From Enterococcus florum (lineage in GTDB: Bacteria > Bacillota > Bacilli > Lactobacillales > Enterococcaceae), in contig NZ_BJCC01000022.1 of the NCBI RefSeq assembly GCF_004309355.1, forward strand, positions 1-64,000: 64,000 nt of DNA, written 5' to 3'. The notes under the pieces are model-generated. The model was not told where the DNA came from, did not search any database, and saw only the letters and a list, made by a program, of their open reading frames with translations. Below are positions 8,722 through 18,510 of this stretch, piece after piece. The stretch's first letter is position 1, and each line of letters opens with the position of its first letter. Made by a program: the position numbers and the translations under genes.

Positions 8722-10553
8722 TGAAATATGAAGCTTTTTGCAATCAGATCATTGAACTCGTTGGTGGAAAAAGAAACGTAGAAGCAGTTGTTCACTGTAT
8801 GACTCGCTTACGTTTTACTTTAAAAGACGCCAGTTTAGCTAAAGCGGATGAGATTCGTGCATTAGATAGCGTAGTTGATGTCGTATCAAATAAAATCTCA
8901 TTTCAAATTATTATCGGAACCGAAGTAGCGAAAATTTATCCTGAACTTCTGAGTTTGCTAGGAATGGAAAATGTTGAAGAATCAAAAACCAATAAAAATG
9001 TCGTGAAACGAATCTTAGATCTTTTATCTGAGAGTATCACACCAACGTCGCCGGCTTTAATGTCTGTCGGATTGATTGCTGGTATTCTATCGATATTTAC
9101 CTTGACGGGCTTGTTATCACCAGAAAGTTCTACCTATATTATTTTTGACAGTATCAAAACGGCGATGTTTAGTTTCTTACCAGTGTTTATGGCAGTTTCT
9201 GCTTCAAAGCGTTTAGGGACGAACACGTATATGGGGATTCTTCTAGCCGCAACTTTGCTTACCCCCACTATCAATGGAGTGGAAGGGTTAACTTTGTTTG
9301 GAATTTCATTACCGACAATCACTTATTCTAGTTCATTTTTACCGATTCTATTAGGTATCTGGTTTATGGGAAAAGTGACCGCTGCGACGACTAAGATTGT
9401 TCCAAAATCATTGGACTACTTTATCTCACCAGTGATAATTATCATGATTACTCTACCCGTCACACTGCTCTTATTTGGTCCGATCGGTACGTGGATCAGC
9501 AATGGGCTCTCATTTGTTGTCGACTTCTTGACTCAATCAGTCGGATCGTGGGTGGTAGTTGCACTATATGCGGCATTCCAACCATTTTTAATTATGTTAG
9601 GGGCGGCTAATTTTACGATTCCTTTGATTATGAATGCTTTTGCGAGTCAAGGCTTTGAAACGATCTTTGTGCCAGGCTTTATCATCTCGGATTTAGCAGT
9701 TAGCGGCGTAATGTTCGGCTACTTCCTTCGTGCGAAAGAGAAAAAACAAAAGTCATTTTTTGGAACGGTTGCCTTTAGTGCCTTCATGGGTGTAACCGAA
9801 CCAGCAATCTTCGGTGCCTTTGTTAAATATCGTCGACCATTTATGGCGGTAGCGATCGGCGGCGGGATTGGTGGTCTGATTGCCGGAGTGATGAATGTTA
9901 AAGCCTATTCGTTAACTACGCTCTTTGGAGTGGCCAGCTTTATTGGGGATAATCAATACAGTAATTTCTATTTTATGATCATCGCATTAGTCGTGGCCTT
10001 CATCGGATCGGTGATAGCAGGTTATTTACTGTGGCTGCCAAAAGAAACGGCTATTGATGAGGTGACGGAAATTAATGAAACCGCCGACAAGTCTGTTTTA
10101 AGTAAGGTGGATATTATTGCTCCGGTTGCAGGGGAAAAAGTTCCTTTAAATGAAATCAATGATCCTGCTTTCTCTAGTGGGGCACTCGGCAAAGGTATTG
10201 GGATTACACCAACAGAAAATAGTATAAAAGCACCAATCAGCGGCAGAGTCGTCTCGTTATTCCCGACCAATCACGCAATCGGAATCAAGAACGAAGATGG
10301 CGTGGAGGTCTTGATCCATATTGGCGTAGATACGGTTGAGCTGAAGGGACAATTCTTTAAGCCGTTGGTCAAGGTGAATGATCCAGTCGAACTGGGAACG
10401 CCATTGATTGAAGTGGATTTTGATCAGGTCAAAGAACATGGCTTTGATCCTACTGTAATTATGGTGGTGACCAATACGCAAGACTATTTGGATGTGGTGG
10501 CGAATACGGCCGCTGAACCATCTAGAAAAGAATTGTTAACGGTTGTCTTATAG
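8721..10553 (+). CDS. Beta-glucoside PTS permease, EIIBCA fusion
   Basis: This 610-residue protein is a complete one-chain permease of the glucose/beta-glucoside class. EIIB is at 1-85 with phospho-Cys C26 (VVHCMTRLRF). EIIC spans about 105-450 with many hydrophobic segments and a GVTEPAIFG loop. EIIA covers about 470-610 with the NHAIGI and LIHIGVDTVELKG motifs (active His in LIHIG, about residue 533). It imports and phosphorylates an aryl- or disaccharide beta-glucoside. It also senses sugar by phosphorylating the upstream antiterminator. Length and domain order match BglP/BglF. Confidence 0.93.
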   Translation: MKYEAFCNQIIELVGGKRNVEAVVHCMTRLRFTLKDASLAKADEIRALDSVVDVVSNKISFQIIIGTEVAKIYPELLSLLGMENVEESKTNKNVVKRILDLLSESITPTSPALMSVGLIAGILSIFTLTGLLSPESSTYIIFDSIKTAMFSFLPVFMAVSASKRLGTNTYMGILLAATLLTPTINGVEGLTLFGISLPTITYSSSFLPILLGIWFMGKVTAATTKIVPKSLDYFISPVIIIMITLPVTLLLFGPIGTWISNGLSFVVDFLTQSVGSWVVVALYAAFQPFLIMLGAANFTIPLIMNAFASQGFETIFVPGFIISDLAVSGVMFGYFLRAKEKKQKSFFGTVAFSAFMGVTEPAIFGAFVKYRRPFMAVAIGGGIGGLIAGVMNVKAYSLTTLFGVASFIGDNQYSNFYFMIIALVVAFIGSVIAGYLLWLPKETAIDEVTEINETADKSVLSKVDIIAPVAGEKVPLNEINDPAFSSGALGKGIGITPTENSIKAPISGRVVSLFPTNHAIGIKNEDGVEVLIHIGVDTVELKGQFFKPLVKVNDPVELGTPLIEVDFDQVKEHGFDPTVIMVVTNTQDYLDVVANTAAEPSRKELLTVVL

Positions 10554-11990
<1,437 letters not shown>

Positions 11991-12000
11991 GAGGAAGAAA

Positions 12001-12780
12001 ATGAAGAAATTTTTAAAATCAATGTTGGTATTAAGTGCAGTTCTACTGTTAGGAGCTTGTGGAACACAAAATCAACAGGCTAGTGAAGAAGAGAAGAATG
12101 AAGAAATTACTCTGTATCTCGTTCGCCACGGAAAAACATTCTTTAATAGTACTGGGCAAGTCCAAGGTTTTTGCGATTCACCTTTGACCGAAGATGGTAT
12201 TGAAAAAGCCAAACAATTGGGTGAAGGATTAAAGGATATCGAATTTGATCTCGCTTATTCCAGCGATTTAGGAAGACAACGTAATACTGCCAAACTAATT
12301 CTATCCAAAACAGCTAAATCAAAGCCAAAGCTTACCGAATTAGATGGCTTTAAAGAATGGAATTATGGCGGTTATGAAGGCAAAACAAATGAAGAGATGA
12401 TGAAACCAGTACTTGAGTCAAACGGCTTCGAGTATGATGAGAGTGGAAGCCAATATGGTGCGATGGTTGAAAAACTTGGAGATGAAGGAATTGCTGATAC
12501 GATCGCTAAAAATGATCCACTAAAGGCCGCCGAGAGTTATGATGAGATCGTTACTCGAGGCACTGCTGCGATGGACAAAGTAATCAAGGATGCAAAGAAG
12601 AATAATGCCAAAAATGTTTTGATCGTATCGTCTGGCGGGATGATTCCAACTCTATTAAGTATTACCGCCCAAGAGGAATACAAAGGTGAACCGATCAGTA
12701 ATTGCAGTGTAACAACGTTGAAGTATAAAGATGGCACCTACAAAATTGAATCAATTGGGGATACTCAGTATATCGAGTGA
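12001..12780 (+). CDS. Histidine-phosphatase-fold lipoprotein with an altered active site
   Basis: The 259-residue product has a lipoprotein signal ending LLGAC (lipidated C20), so it is predicted on the outer face of the membrane. A branch-1 histidine phosphatase domain follows, with YLVRHGKT (H43, the phospho-acceptor) and GxxDSPLTEDG. The second catalytic His, normally in a VSHG motif, is replaced: the sequence reads VSSGG with S211. It may therefore have weak, altered or no phosphatase activity. It is the last gene of the beta-glucoside operon, 10 bases after the GH1 gene, behind GGAGG. An extracellular phosphatase-like protein in this operon is unexpected, and its substrate is unknown. 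Confidence 0.85.
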   Translation: MKKFLKSMLVLSAVLLLGACGTQNQQASEEEKNEEITLYLVRHGKTFFNSTGQVQGFCDSPLTEDGIEKAKQLGEGLKDIEFDLAYSSDLGRQRNTAKLILSKTAKSKPKLTELDGFKEWNYGGYEGKTNEEMMKPVLESNGFEYDESGSQYGAMVEKLGDEGIADTIAKNDPLKAAESYDEIVTRGTAAMDKVIKDAKKNNAKNVLIVSSGGMIPTLLSITAQEEYKGEPISNCSVTTLKYKDGTYKIESIGDTQYIE

Positions 12781-13055
12781 TAGAAAATGCTCCACACAGA
12801 ACCTAATAGAATAAATGGCGTTCAACATGATGTTGGTCTGTTATTTTAAAATGAATGTTCAATCAATAGAATGACAAATGCTAGAGTAGAAATTGAGTGT
12901 CGATCATCAACCAACAGGCAATAATTTGAACAGCACTTGACGAATATAAGGTTGATTGAGATGTCGACCCTTACTGAATAAATTGATTCGAATTTTAAGA
13001 GAATACATTTAATGATTTTCCTAAGATTGATTCTTGAGGAATATAACTATAATTA
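12781..13055. other. Intergenic stretch after the first beta-glucoside operon
   Basis: About 275 bp of AT-rich sequence with no coding potential that I trust. A weak hairpin (CAACAT/ATGTTG, about 12823-12836) followed by a loose T-rich run may end the first operon. Nothing else was recognised. Confidence 0.35.
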
Positions 13056-13069
13056 TGAAAACGTTTGCT
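13056..13069 (+). promoter_or_regulatory. Catabolite-responsive element (cre)
   Basis: TGAAAACGTTTGCT matches the CcpA operator consensus. It lies 40 bases upstream of the -35 box of the second beta-glucoside operon. Glucose control through CcpA is inferred. Confidence 0.7.
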
Positions 13070-13108
13070 CGGTGTGAGCTAACTGTTTGTTTTATTATAA
13101 TTATCCTG

Positions 13109-13137
13109 TTGCAAACGAAAAATACCTGTGCTATTCT
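13109..13137 (+). promoter_or_regulatory. Promoter of the second beta-glucoside operon
   Basis: TTGCAA (13109-13114), a 17-base spacer and TATTCT (13132-13137), just downstream of the cre site and upstream of the leader terminator. Confidence 0.6.
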
Positions 13138-13156
13138 TTGGGTACAAACTAATATT

Positions 13157-13228
13157 AGGAACGTAACTATAACTTTTAGGCGTCTCCAAAAGGTCCATCC
13201 TTGGATGGTATCTTTTGGGGCGCTTTTT
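13157..13228 (+). promoter_or_regulatory. Leader terminator with a candidate antiterminator RNA
   Basis: A strong hairpin (left arm from GGCGTCTCCAAAAG at 13179, CCATCC/GGATGG inner stem, right arm CTTTTGGGGCGC) ends in five T near 13227. The 22 bases before it (GGAACGTAACTATAAC, then TTTTAGGC) are a poorer match to a RAT than the first operon's element, but share the GTnACT and AGGC parts. The next gene is an antiterminator, so conditional read-through is likely. Confidence 0.65.
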
Positions 13229-13346
13229 AGTTTTTCTGGAGGTGCTTGAATGAAATAAAAAATTTACGGCATTGAAAAGTCAATTGACAAGTTCTATCGA
13301 ATCATAGAACCTTAAAGTAAAAGAAGTGTTAAGGGACGTGAAAAGC

Positions 13347-14213
13347 ATGCAGTACTCGATCGTGAGAAATCTGAACAATCATGTTGCCTTAGTCAAAGAT
13401 GAAGAGCAAAAAGATTTCATCGTGTTTGGACGAGGCATTGCTTATGGGAAGAAGACTGGACAGATAATTTCAGAAGTAGACATCACCGAATGTTATTTTC
13501 TAGGAAAAAAAGACATGGCCTATTTTTCAGATATTAGTGAGCAGATGGTGCCAGAGATTATCGTTATCGCTGAGCAAATCATTTCGGAAGCAAAAAAAGC
13601 AGTTAAGGGAACTTACAATGCAAATTTGCTATTGATGATTTCCGATCATTTGAATTTCGCAATCGAACGGGCGAAAGAAGATATTTCCATTAAGAGTCCT
13701 TTGGAATTTGAAATCAGAAGATTATATCCAAAAGAAATAGAAATTGGAAGGATCGCAATCAAACTTGTAAAAAAAGAATTAGGAGTCGTATTGCCAAAGG
13801 AAGAAGAAGCGATGATCGCCTTGCACATCGTAAACAGTCAAGTAGGCGGTGAAGTGATCCAAAATGCCATGCTCATCACTGAGATCAGCAATAAAGTCAT
13901 CGATATTTTAAACTTTCATTTTCAAACGAATTTAGATATGAACACTAGTGTGATGGCACGCTTTCTGATTCATTTGCGTTACTTCATCATGAAATATATG
14001 AAGAATGAAGAGAAGGAACCAGAAGCAGGGTATGAGGGATTATTTACTTTTTTAAGTACAAAAGACCCAGAAATCTATGCAGCAATTCAAAAAATCGATC
14101 AATTTATTTACAAGAATTATGGTTGGAGCATTTCAGAAAATGATCAAATCTATTTGATGATGCATGTCAACCGTTTGGTACAGGAAATAAGAGAGGAGCA
14201 TACTGATGAATGA
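13347..14213 (+). CDS. BglG/LicT-family antiterminator, second copy
   Basis: The ATG at 13347 (MQYSIVRNLNNHVALV) is preferred over an in-frame GTG at 13326. It follows AAGGGA and aligns with the start of the RNA-binding domain of this family. The 288-residue protein has the CAT domain (1-60) and two PRDs (about 65-172 and 175-285) with His in MISDHLNFAI, IALHIVN, LIHLRYF and LMMHVNRL. It should respond to the permease that follows, with which it overlaps by 8 bases. It is a diverged paralogue of the antiterminator at 7870, so the two operons may keep separate RNA specificity. Confidence 0.9.
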   Translation: MQYSIVRNLNNHVALVKDEEQKDFIVFGRGIAYGKKTGQIISEVDITECYFLGKKDMAYFSDISEQMVPEIIVIAEQIISEAKKAVKGTYNANLLLMISDHLNFAIERAKEDISIKSPLEFEIRRLYPKEIEIGRIAIKLVKKELGVVLPKEEEAMIALHIVNSQVGGEVIQNAMLITEISNKVIDILNFHFQTNLDMNTSVMARFLIHLRYFIMKYMKNEEKEPEAGYEGLFTFLSTKDPEIYAAIQKIDQFIYKNYGWSISENDQIYLMMHVNRLVQEIREEHTDE

Positions 14214-16065
14214 AACAGCAGAACAGATTTTAAAGCTGGTTGGCGGAAAAGAGAACATTTCATCGTTGGGGCACTGTATTACTAGACTAAGAATCACCTT
14301 GAAAGATAAGAACAAAGCACAGGTCGAACAAATCAAGCAATTGGATGACGTTATGAATACACAATTCCAAGGTGGTCAATTACAAATTATTCTTGGTCCA
14401 GAAGTAACGAAATACTATAATGCACTAATTGATCTTACAGGTGACATTAATGGTGCAGATGATAAGTCTCCCAAAGAAAAAGTCTCACTTCTGAATAGAA
14501 TCGCTGGTAACTTATCAGGTATTTTTATTCCTGCCATAGCGGCTATTTCTGCGGGTGGTACGCTTAAAGCGGTACTTGCACTACTTATGGCTATTGGTTT
14601 AGTTGGGGTAGATTCAGATACTTATACTATTCTAAATATGCTGGGAGATGCACCATTTTATTTCTTACCAGTAATTCTTGGTTTTTCGACAGCGTCAAAG
14701 ATCAAAACGAATCCTTATCTAGGCGCTTCGTTGGGTGCGGTTCTGGTTTATCCAACATTAATTAATGGAGCCGCTGAAGGGTTGAGCGCTTTTAGTTTTC
14801 TCGGATTGCCTATTCCTTATGGCGCTTATGCAAGTACCGTATTGCCAGTTATCTTGGCGGTGATTGTTTTGAAGTATGTCTATAACTTCTTAAATAGAAT
14901 TATCCCGGCAGTCTTAGAAATTGCGGTCACCTTTGCTTTAGCCTTCTTTGTTACTAGTATTATCATGTTGATGGTTTTAGCGCCTGCTGGTAATTATTTA
15001 GGAATCTACTTAGCAAAAGCCTTTACTTGGCTGTTCGCAACAGCAGGTCCTTTAGCAGGTATGATGATGGGTGGGTTCTTTACAGTAATGGTCATGACGG
15101 GATTAGGGTATGCCCTAATGCCAATGGTTTTCCAAAATTTAAGTGTACTTGGTTATGACTTTATCTTTATTCCATTTATGCTTTATTCCAATATCAATCA
15201 AGGCGTGGCGGCATTGGCTGCTAGTATTAAGCTGAAAGATAAAAAACAAAAATCTGTAGCCATTGGAACAGGTGTGACTGCGATTTTCGGTATAACTGAA
15301 CCGGCCATGTATACAGTCAATTTACGTTACAAAAAACCATTTTACTCAGCAATGATTGGATCTGCTACAGCTGGTCTGCTCTCTTCACTATTTTCGGTAA
15401 AAGCCTTTGTGATGGCAGGTGGTGGTATCACAGCATTACCAGCATTTATGAGTTCAGAATATAAGAACAATCTGTTGTTTATGTTGCTTTCATTAGGTGT
15501 GGGGATGGTTATAACGTTTGTAGTTAGTCTTGTCTGGACCAAGGAAAGTGATTTGGATGAAGAGATCGATGTTTCAAAACAAAAGAACGCAATAACACTA
15601 GAAAATGGGGCGACACTGACCCTTTCTAGTATCGGCAATGGCAAAATGATCGATATTTCGGAAGTACCTGACAGTACTTTTTCAGAGGGAATCATGGGTC
15701 AAGGTGTAGCAATTGATATTCAAGATGGTAAGATTTATGCTCCCTTTGATGGTGAAGTCGCTGCGATTTTCCCAACCAAACATGCAATTGGCTTGAAATC
15801 AAAAGAAGGGATTGAAGTATTGATTCATATTGGCGTTGATACTGTTCGTTTAGGCGATGATTATTTTAATGGTCATGTAAGAAATGGCGATGCGGTGAAA
15901 AAGGGTCAGCTATTAATTGACTTCGATTATAACAAATTGAAGGAGACAGGAGTCTACACACCAACGATCGTACTTGTAACGAATACGAATGATTTTGACA
16001 AAATTACTGTTAGGAATACCGAGCAGTTCAAAACTGAAAGCGCGCTAATGGATATTTTAGTGTAA
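14206..16065 (+). CDS. Beta-glucoside-family PTS permease, EIIBCA fusion, second copy
   Basis: This 619-residue protein has EIIB at 1-85 (phospho-Cys C24 in LGHCITRLRI), EIIC at about 105-450 with a GITEPAMY loop, and EIIA at about 480-619 (KHAIGL, LIHIGVDTVRLG). Order and length match the beta-glucoside class. No glycosidase follows; the next gene is a NagB-like sugar-phosphate protein. The substrate may therefore differ from the first operon's, for example an amino- or acyl-sugar glycoside. That is inference from context. Confidence 0.9.
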   Translation: MNETAEQILKLVGGKENISSLGHCITRLRITLKDKNKAQVEQIKQLDDVMNTQFQGGQLQIILGPEVTKYYNALIDLTGDINGADDKSPKEKVSLLNRIAGNLSGIFIPAIAAISAGGTLKAVLALLMAIGLVGVDSDTYTILNMLGDAPFYFLPVILGFSTASKIKTNPYLGASLGAVLVYPTLINGAAEGLSAFSFLGLPIPYGAYASTVLPVILAVIVLKYVYNFLNRIIPAVLEIAVTFALAFFVTSIIMLMVLAPAGNYLGIYLAKAFTWLFATAGPLAGMMMGGFFTVMVMTGLGYALMPMVFQNLSVLGYDFIFIPFMLYSNINQGVAALAASIKLKDKKQKSVAIGTGVTAIFGITEPAMYTVNLRYKKPFYSAMIGSATAGLLSSLFSVKAFVMAGGGITALPAFMSSEYKNNLLFMLLSLGVGMVITFVVSLVWTKESDLDEEIDVSKQKNAITLENGATLTLSSIGNGKMIDISEVPDSTFSEGIMGQGVAIDIQDGKIYAPFDGEVAAIFPTKHAIGLKSKEGIEVLIHIGVDTVRLGDDYFNGHVRNGDAVKKGQLLIDFDYNKLKETGVYTPTIVLVTNTNDFDKITVRNTEQFKTESALMDILV

Positions 16066-16092
16066 ATTAAATTAATTGGAGGAAAATGGAAA

Positions 16093-16818
16093 ATGAAAGT
16101 AATTATTACAAAAGATTATGCGACAATGAGTGAATTAACAGCAGGAATTGTTTTAGAAAAAATGATGGAGAGCAAAAGAGTGAATCTTTCATTAACCGCG
16201 GGCAGTACACCCGAAGGAATGTATCGAATTTTATTGGATAAATTGAGTAAAATCGAAATGGATACTTCATTGATCAATTATTATAATTTTGATGAAGTCC
16301 CCCTTGAAAACGAACGGTACGGATTAACAATGAGTACACTAAACAAGGATTTTTACGAGCCAGCCAAGATTGCGAAAGAAAATATTCATGAACTAAATCT
16401 AGAAAACTATCAAACATTTTCAAGAAAGATTATTCAGGATGGTGGACTTGATTTAATTGTTATGGGAGTTGGCGCCGACGGGCATTTTTGCGGCAACATG
16501 CCGGGAACAACAGGCTTTGATAAAGATATTTATTCGTGTGAGTTAGTTCCAGGCAGCGATGGCTTTCAATTAGTAGAAAAAATCACTGGTAAAACGCCAG
16601 GTCCGGAAACCGTCACTTTTGGACCTAAAACTGTTTTGGGGGCTAAGCAGCTTGTCCTGATTGCTAATGGTGAGGCAAAAGCAAAAATTATCAAACAAGT
16701 GTTGGAAGGCCCCGTCACTGAAGAGGTTCCATCATCGATTTTGACCACTCATCCAAATATCACAGTAATCTTGGATCAAGAGGCTGCTCAATATTTGAAC
16801 AAAGATCTATTGAAATAA
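16093..16818 (+). CDS. NagB/YieK-like sugar-6-phosphate isomerase or deaminase homologue
   Basis: This 241-residue protein has the fold signature of glucosamine-6-phosphate deaminase and 6-phosphogluconolactonase: LTAGSTPEGMY near residue 36 for phosphate binding, and GVGADGHFCGNMPG with D129 and H131 at the positions of E. coli NagB D141 and H143. The Glu of NagB (E148) is Met here (M136), and the usual NEP is NMP. Classical glucosamine-6-phosphate deamination is therefore doubtful. The match to YieK-like proteins, found near beta-glucoside genes in enterics, is from memory. It follows the permease by 27 bases with GGAGG and is the last gene of the operon. Confidence 0.75.
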   Translation: MKVIITKDYATMSELTAGIVLEKMMESKRVNLSLTAGSTPEGMYRILLDKLSKIEMDTSLINYYNFDEVPLENERYGLTMSTLNKDFYEPAKIAKENIHELNLENYQTFSRKIIQDGGLDLIVMGVGADGHFCGNMPGTTGFDKDIYSCELVPGSDGFQLVEKITGKTPGPETVTFGPKTVLGAKQLVLIANGEAKAKIIKQVLEGPVTEEVPSSILTTHPNITVILDQEAAQYLNKDLLK

Positions 16819-16932
16819 CTTTCGGAGTGCTAAGTCGATATTCGGATAACTCAACGGATCATCAGAAAATTATGTATTATAATTTTTGTCGATTTATCTC
16901 TGTTTACAAATATATATCATTACCATGAAGCT

Positions 16933-16966
16933 CAATCATCTTAATCGGTGATTGGGCTATTTTTTG
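16933..16966 (+). terminator. Terminator, first copy of the hairpin that precedes DUF960 genes
   Basis: CAATCATC and GGTGATTG pair around a 6-base loop, followed by GGCTATTTTTT. The same hairpin and tail recur at 28903 and 54531, each time 20-30 bases ahead of a DUF960 start. Confidence 0.8.
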
Positions 16967-16988
16967 TGCCTAAAAGGAGGAGTAATCA

Positions 16989-17144
16989 ATGTTCGATACA
17001 CAAGAAAATCGCTATATCACGAGGGGAGTGAATGAACAGGTGCCAAAGGAAATACAGCAACGTTGTTTTCAATTGATAGATGAGAAGGTGAAACAAGAGG
17101 ATGTTCAGTTAGATTATCTACAGATATTCGAGTGCAGAGGTTAA
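16989..17144 (+). pseudogene. Truncated DUF960 gene, copy 1
   Basis: Preceded by AAAGGAGGAG, this frame encodes MFDTQENRYITRGVNEQ and tracks the intact copy at 28958 to residue 48 (DYLQIFE), then ends abruptly (CRG, stop). The intact protein has 102 residues. Similarity stops at about 17132, where unrelated TA-derived sequence begins. This is a rearrangement scar, not a drifting gene. Confidence 0.75.
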
Positions 17145-17394
17145 TATAGTCTTCTCCGAAAATGTGTATACTAAATTGTACTAACACCAATAATAGAATT
17201 ATCGAGAATGAAGTGGTTAGACAAAAATATAGAAGGCTCATACAATCCGAAAATACGTGGTCGGTAACAAAAAGGGGATTTGGCGCTATCGTGTAGGAGA
17301 CTATTGTGTGTTGTTTGAGATTGATGATGATAAATTAATTTTACTCGTTCTAACAGCAAGGCATAGGAAACAGGTCTATGAAAAGGAACGATGA
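17145..17394 (+). pseudogene. Remnant of a RelE/ParE toxin gene with deletion scar
   Basis: From 17211 the sequence encodes KWLDKNIEGSYNPKIRGR, then after a frame change NKKGIWRYRVGDYCVLFEIDDDKL to a TGA at 17392-17394. Both match the C-terminal two-thirds of the intact toxin at 18087. Just before it lies AATAGAATTATCGAG, nearly the sequence found upstream of the intact antitoxin. The antitoxin gene and toxin N-terminus therefore appear to have been lost by internal deletion from an older copy of the same module. Confidence 0.7.
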
Positions 17395-17401
17395 ACCCAA
17401 C

Positions 17402-17557
17402 AACTCGCATCTCTCCCAGACTTCAGTCTTGATAAAGCGGATCAAGATGAAGCTCGAGAACGCCGGCTTCGACCCAGAGATGCTTCAAACCATTTGGGGC
17501 AGCGGCTATCGGCTGAGTAAGGGCGTGTTTGAGAAGGATTTTTTGGTAAAGGTTTAG
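17402..17557 (+). pseudogene. C-terminal fragment of a winged-helix response regulator
   Basis: The frame reads SVLIKRIKMKLENAGFDPEM and LQTIWGSGYRLSKGVF to a TAG at 17555-17557. This is the end of an OmpR-type DNA-binding domain (recognition helix and WGxGYRL hairpin). Receiver domain and start are missing. The stretch is more GC-rich than its surroundings, hinting at another origin. Confidence 0.6.
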
Positions 17558-17793
17558 CAGGGGAAGAGTGATTCACATAGGATAGATTTGAGTAATAGGT
17601 TCTTGGGGAAACTGAATGATTTTATTGTGAGATGGTTGATGGTATTGGCGTCTCTTTTTTGGTTGGGGAAGTTGACAGTTTACTCGTTACCGGACGATAA
17701 ACATAGAGGGAATGCGATGAAGGTGTAAGGACAGTAACATTTTCCGAGGCAATCTTCAGGAGTCTGAATAGTAAACAATAAGCTGAAAATCGT
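17558..17793. other. Gap between debris and the toxin-antitoxin module
   Basis: About 235 bp with no open frame, repeat or RNA that I can name. It is probably more degraded sequence belonging to the debris field to its left. Confidence 0.3.
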
Positions 17794-17834
17794 TATACCC
17801 TTGTATAGCAAAATGTGTTATACAGATGTATAAT
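17794..17834 (+). promoter_or_regulatory. Paired operators over the RelB promoter
   Basis: Two 14-base dyads, TATACCCTTGTATA (17794-17807) and TATACAGATGTATA (17819-17832), are spaced 25 bases centre to centre. The second overlaps a TATAAT -10 box at 17829-17834. This arrangement suits cooperative autorepression by the antitoxin or toxin-antitoxin complex. Confidence 0.65.
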
Positions 17835-17860
17835 AGAATTATCAAGAAGGGGGAGTTACC

Positions 17861-18082
17861 ATGCCTGTTATTCCAATCAGAGTAAGTGATGATGAAATGG
17901 AGATGCTGAAAGAATATGCTAAATTTGAAAATATTTCCGTATCAGCGTTGCTACGAAACTCTACATTTGAAAAACTGGAAGACCAATACGATATAAAGAT
18001 TGCTGAACAAGCTCTGAAGGAACACCAAAAAGATCCAAGCACAACGTCACTCAAAGATGCCCTGAAACAATACGGTCTGTAG
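17861..18082 (+). CDS. relB: Antitoxin, RelB/DUF6290-like ribbon-helix-helix protein
   Basis: The 73-residue protein starts with a strand-helix-helix region (IPIRVSDDEMEMLKEYAKFENISVSALLRN) typical of RelB/DinJ-type antitoxins. Its acidic, polar C-terminal tail should wrap the toxin. It starts after GGGGGAG and ends 4 bases before the toxin gene, forming a standard bicistron. It should repress its own promoter through the paired dyads upstream. Family membership is clear; the exact subfamily is from memory. Confidence 0.85.
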   Translation: MPVIPIRVSDDEMEMLKEYAKFENISVSALLRNSTFEKLEDQYDIKIAEQALKEHQKDPSTTSLKDALKQYGL

Positions 18083-18086
18083 AATT

Positions 18087-18365
18087 ATGGCAAAAGAATA
18101 CTCAGTCGAATTAACTAAGAGATTTCTAAAGGATTTGAAAAAAATCGACAAGTTCTCAGCAAAACTCATATTGAAGTGGTTGGACAAAAATATCGAAGGC
18201 TCAGACAATCCTAGATTACGGGGGAAGGGATTAGTTGGTAACAAAAAAGGAATTTGGCGTTATCGCGTAGGAGACTATCGTGTGTTGTGCAAGATTGACG
18301 ATAATAAATTAATTGTACTCGCTCTAACAGCAGGACATAGAAAGCAGATTTACGAAAAGGAATGA
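18087..18365 (+). CDS. relE: Toxin, RelE/ParE family
   Basis: The 92-residue basic protein has the RelE/ParE core: two N-terminal helices (FLKDLKKIDKFSAKLILKWLDKNI), then strands GIWRYRVGDYRVLCKI and LIVLALTAGHRKQIYEKE. The RYRVGDYRV motif and the C-terminal His-Arg-Lys cluster are typical of ribosome-dependent mRNA interferases of this family. A partial older copy lies 0.7 kb upstream, so this module has been duplicated or replaced here. Toxicity is inferred from the family. Confidence 0.87.
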   Translation: MAKEYSVELTKRFLKDLKKIDKFSAKLILKWLDKNIEGSDNPRLRGKGLVGNKKGIWRYRVGDYRVLCKIDDNKLIVLALTAGHRKQIYEKE

Positions 18366-18471
18366 AGACCTTGCCAAAGAGCTACATGTTTCGAGAGAAA
18401 ACTCTGTTCACGCCTTTGGAACGTTGCCCTGTACCATAAATGATCCTATTTTTCACTAGTATTTGACACAT

Positions 18472-18510
18472 GAAGAAATCGCTGAACTACAAAAGTTCAG
18501 CGATTTCTTC
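18472..18510. terminator. Perfect 17-bp inverted repeat, bidirectional terminator
   Basis: GAAGAAATCGCTGAACT and its exact complement flank a 5-base loop. The right arm encodes the last codons of the minus-strand SorC regulator. It probably ends both the toxin and the regulator transcripts. Confidence 0.75.
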
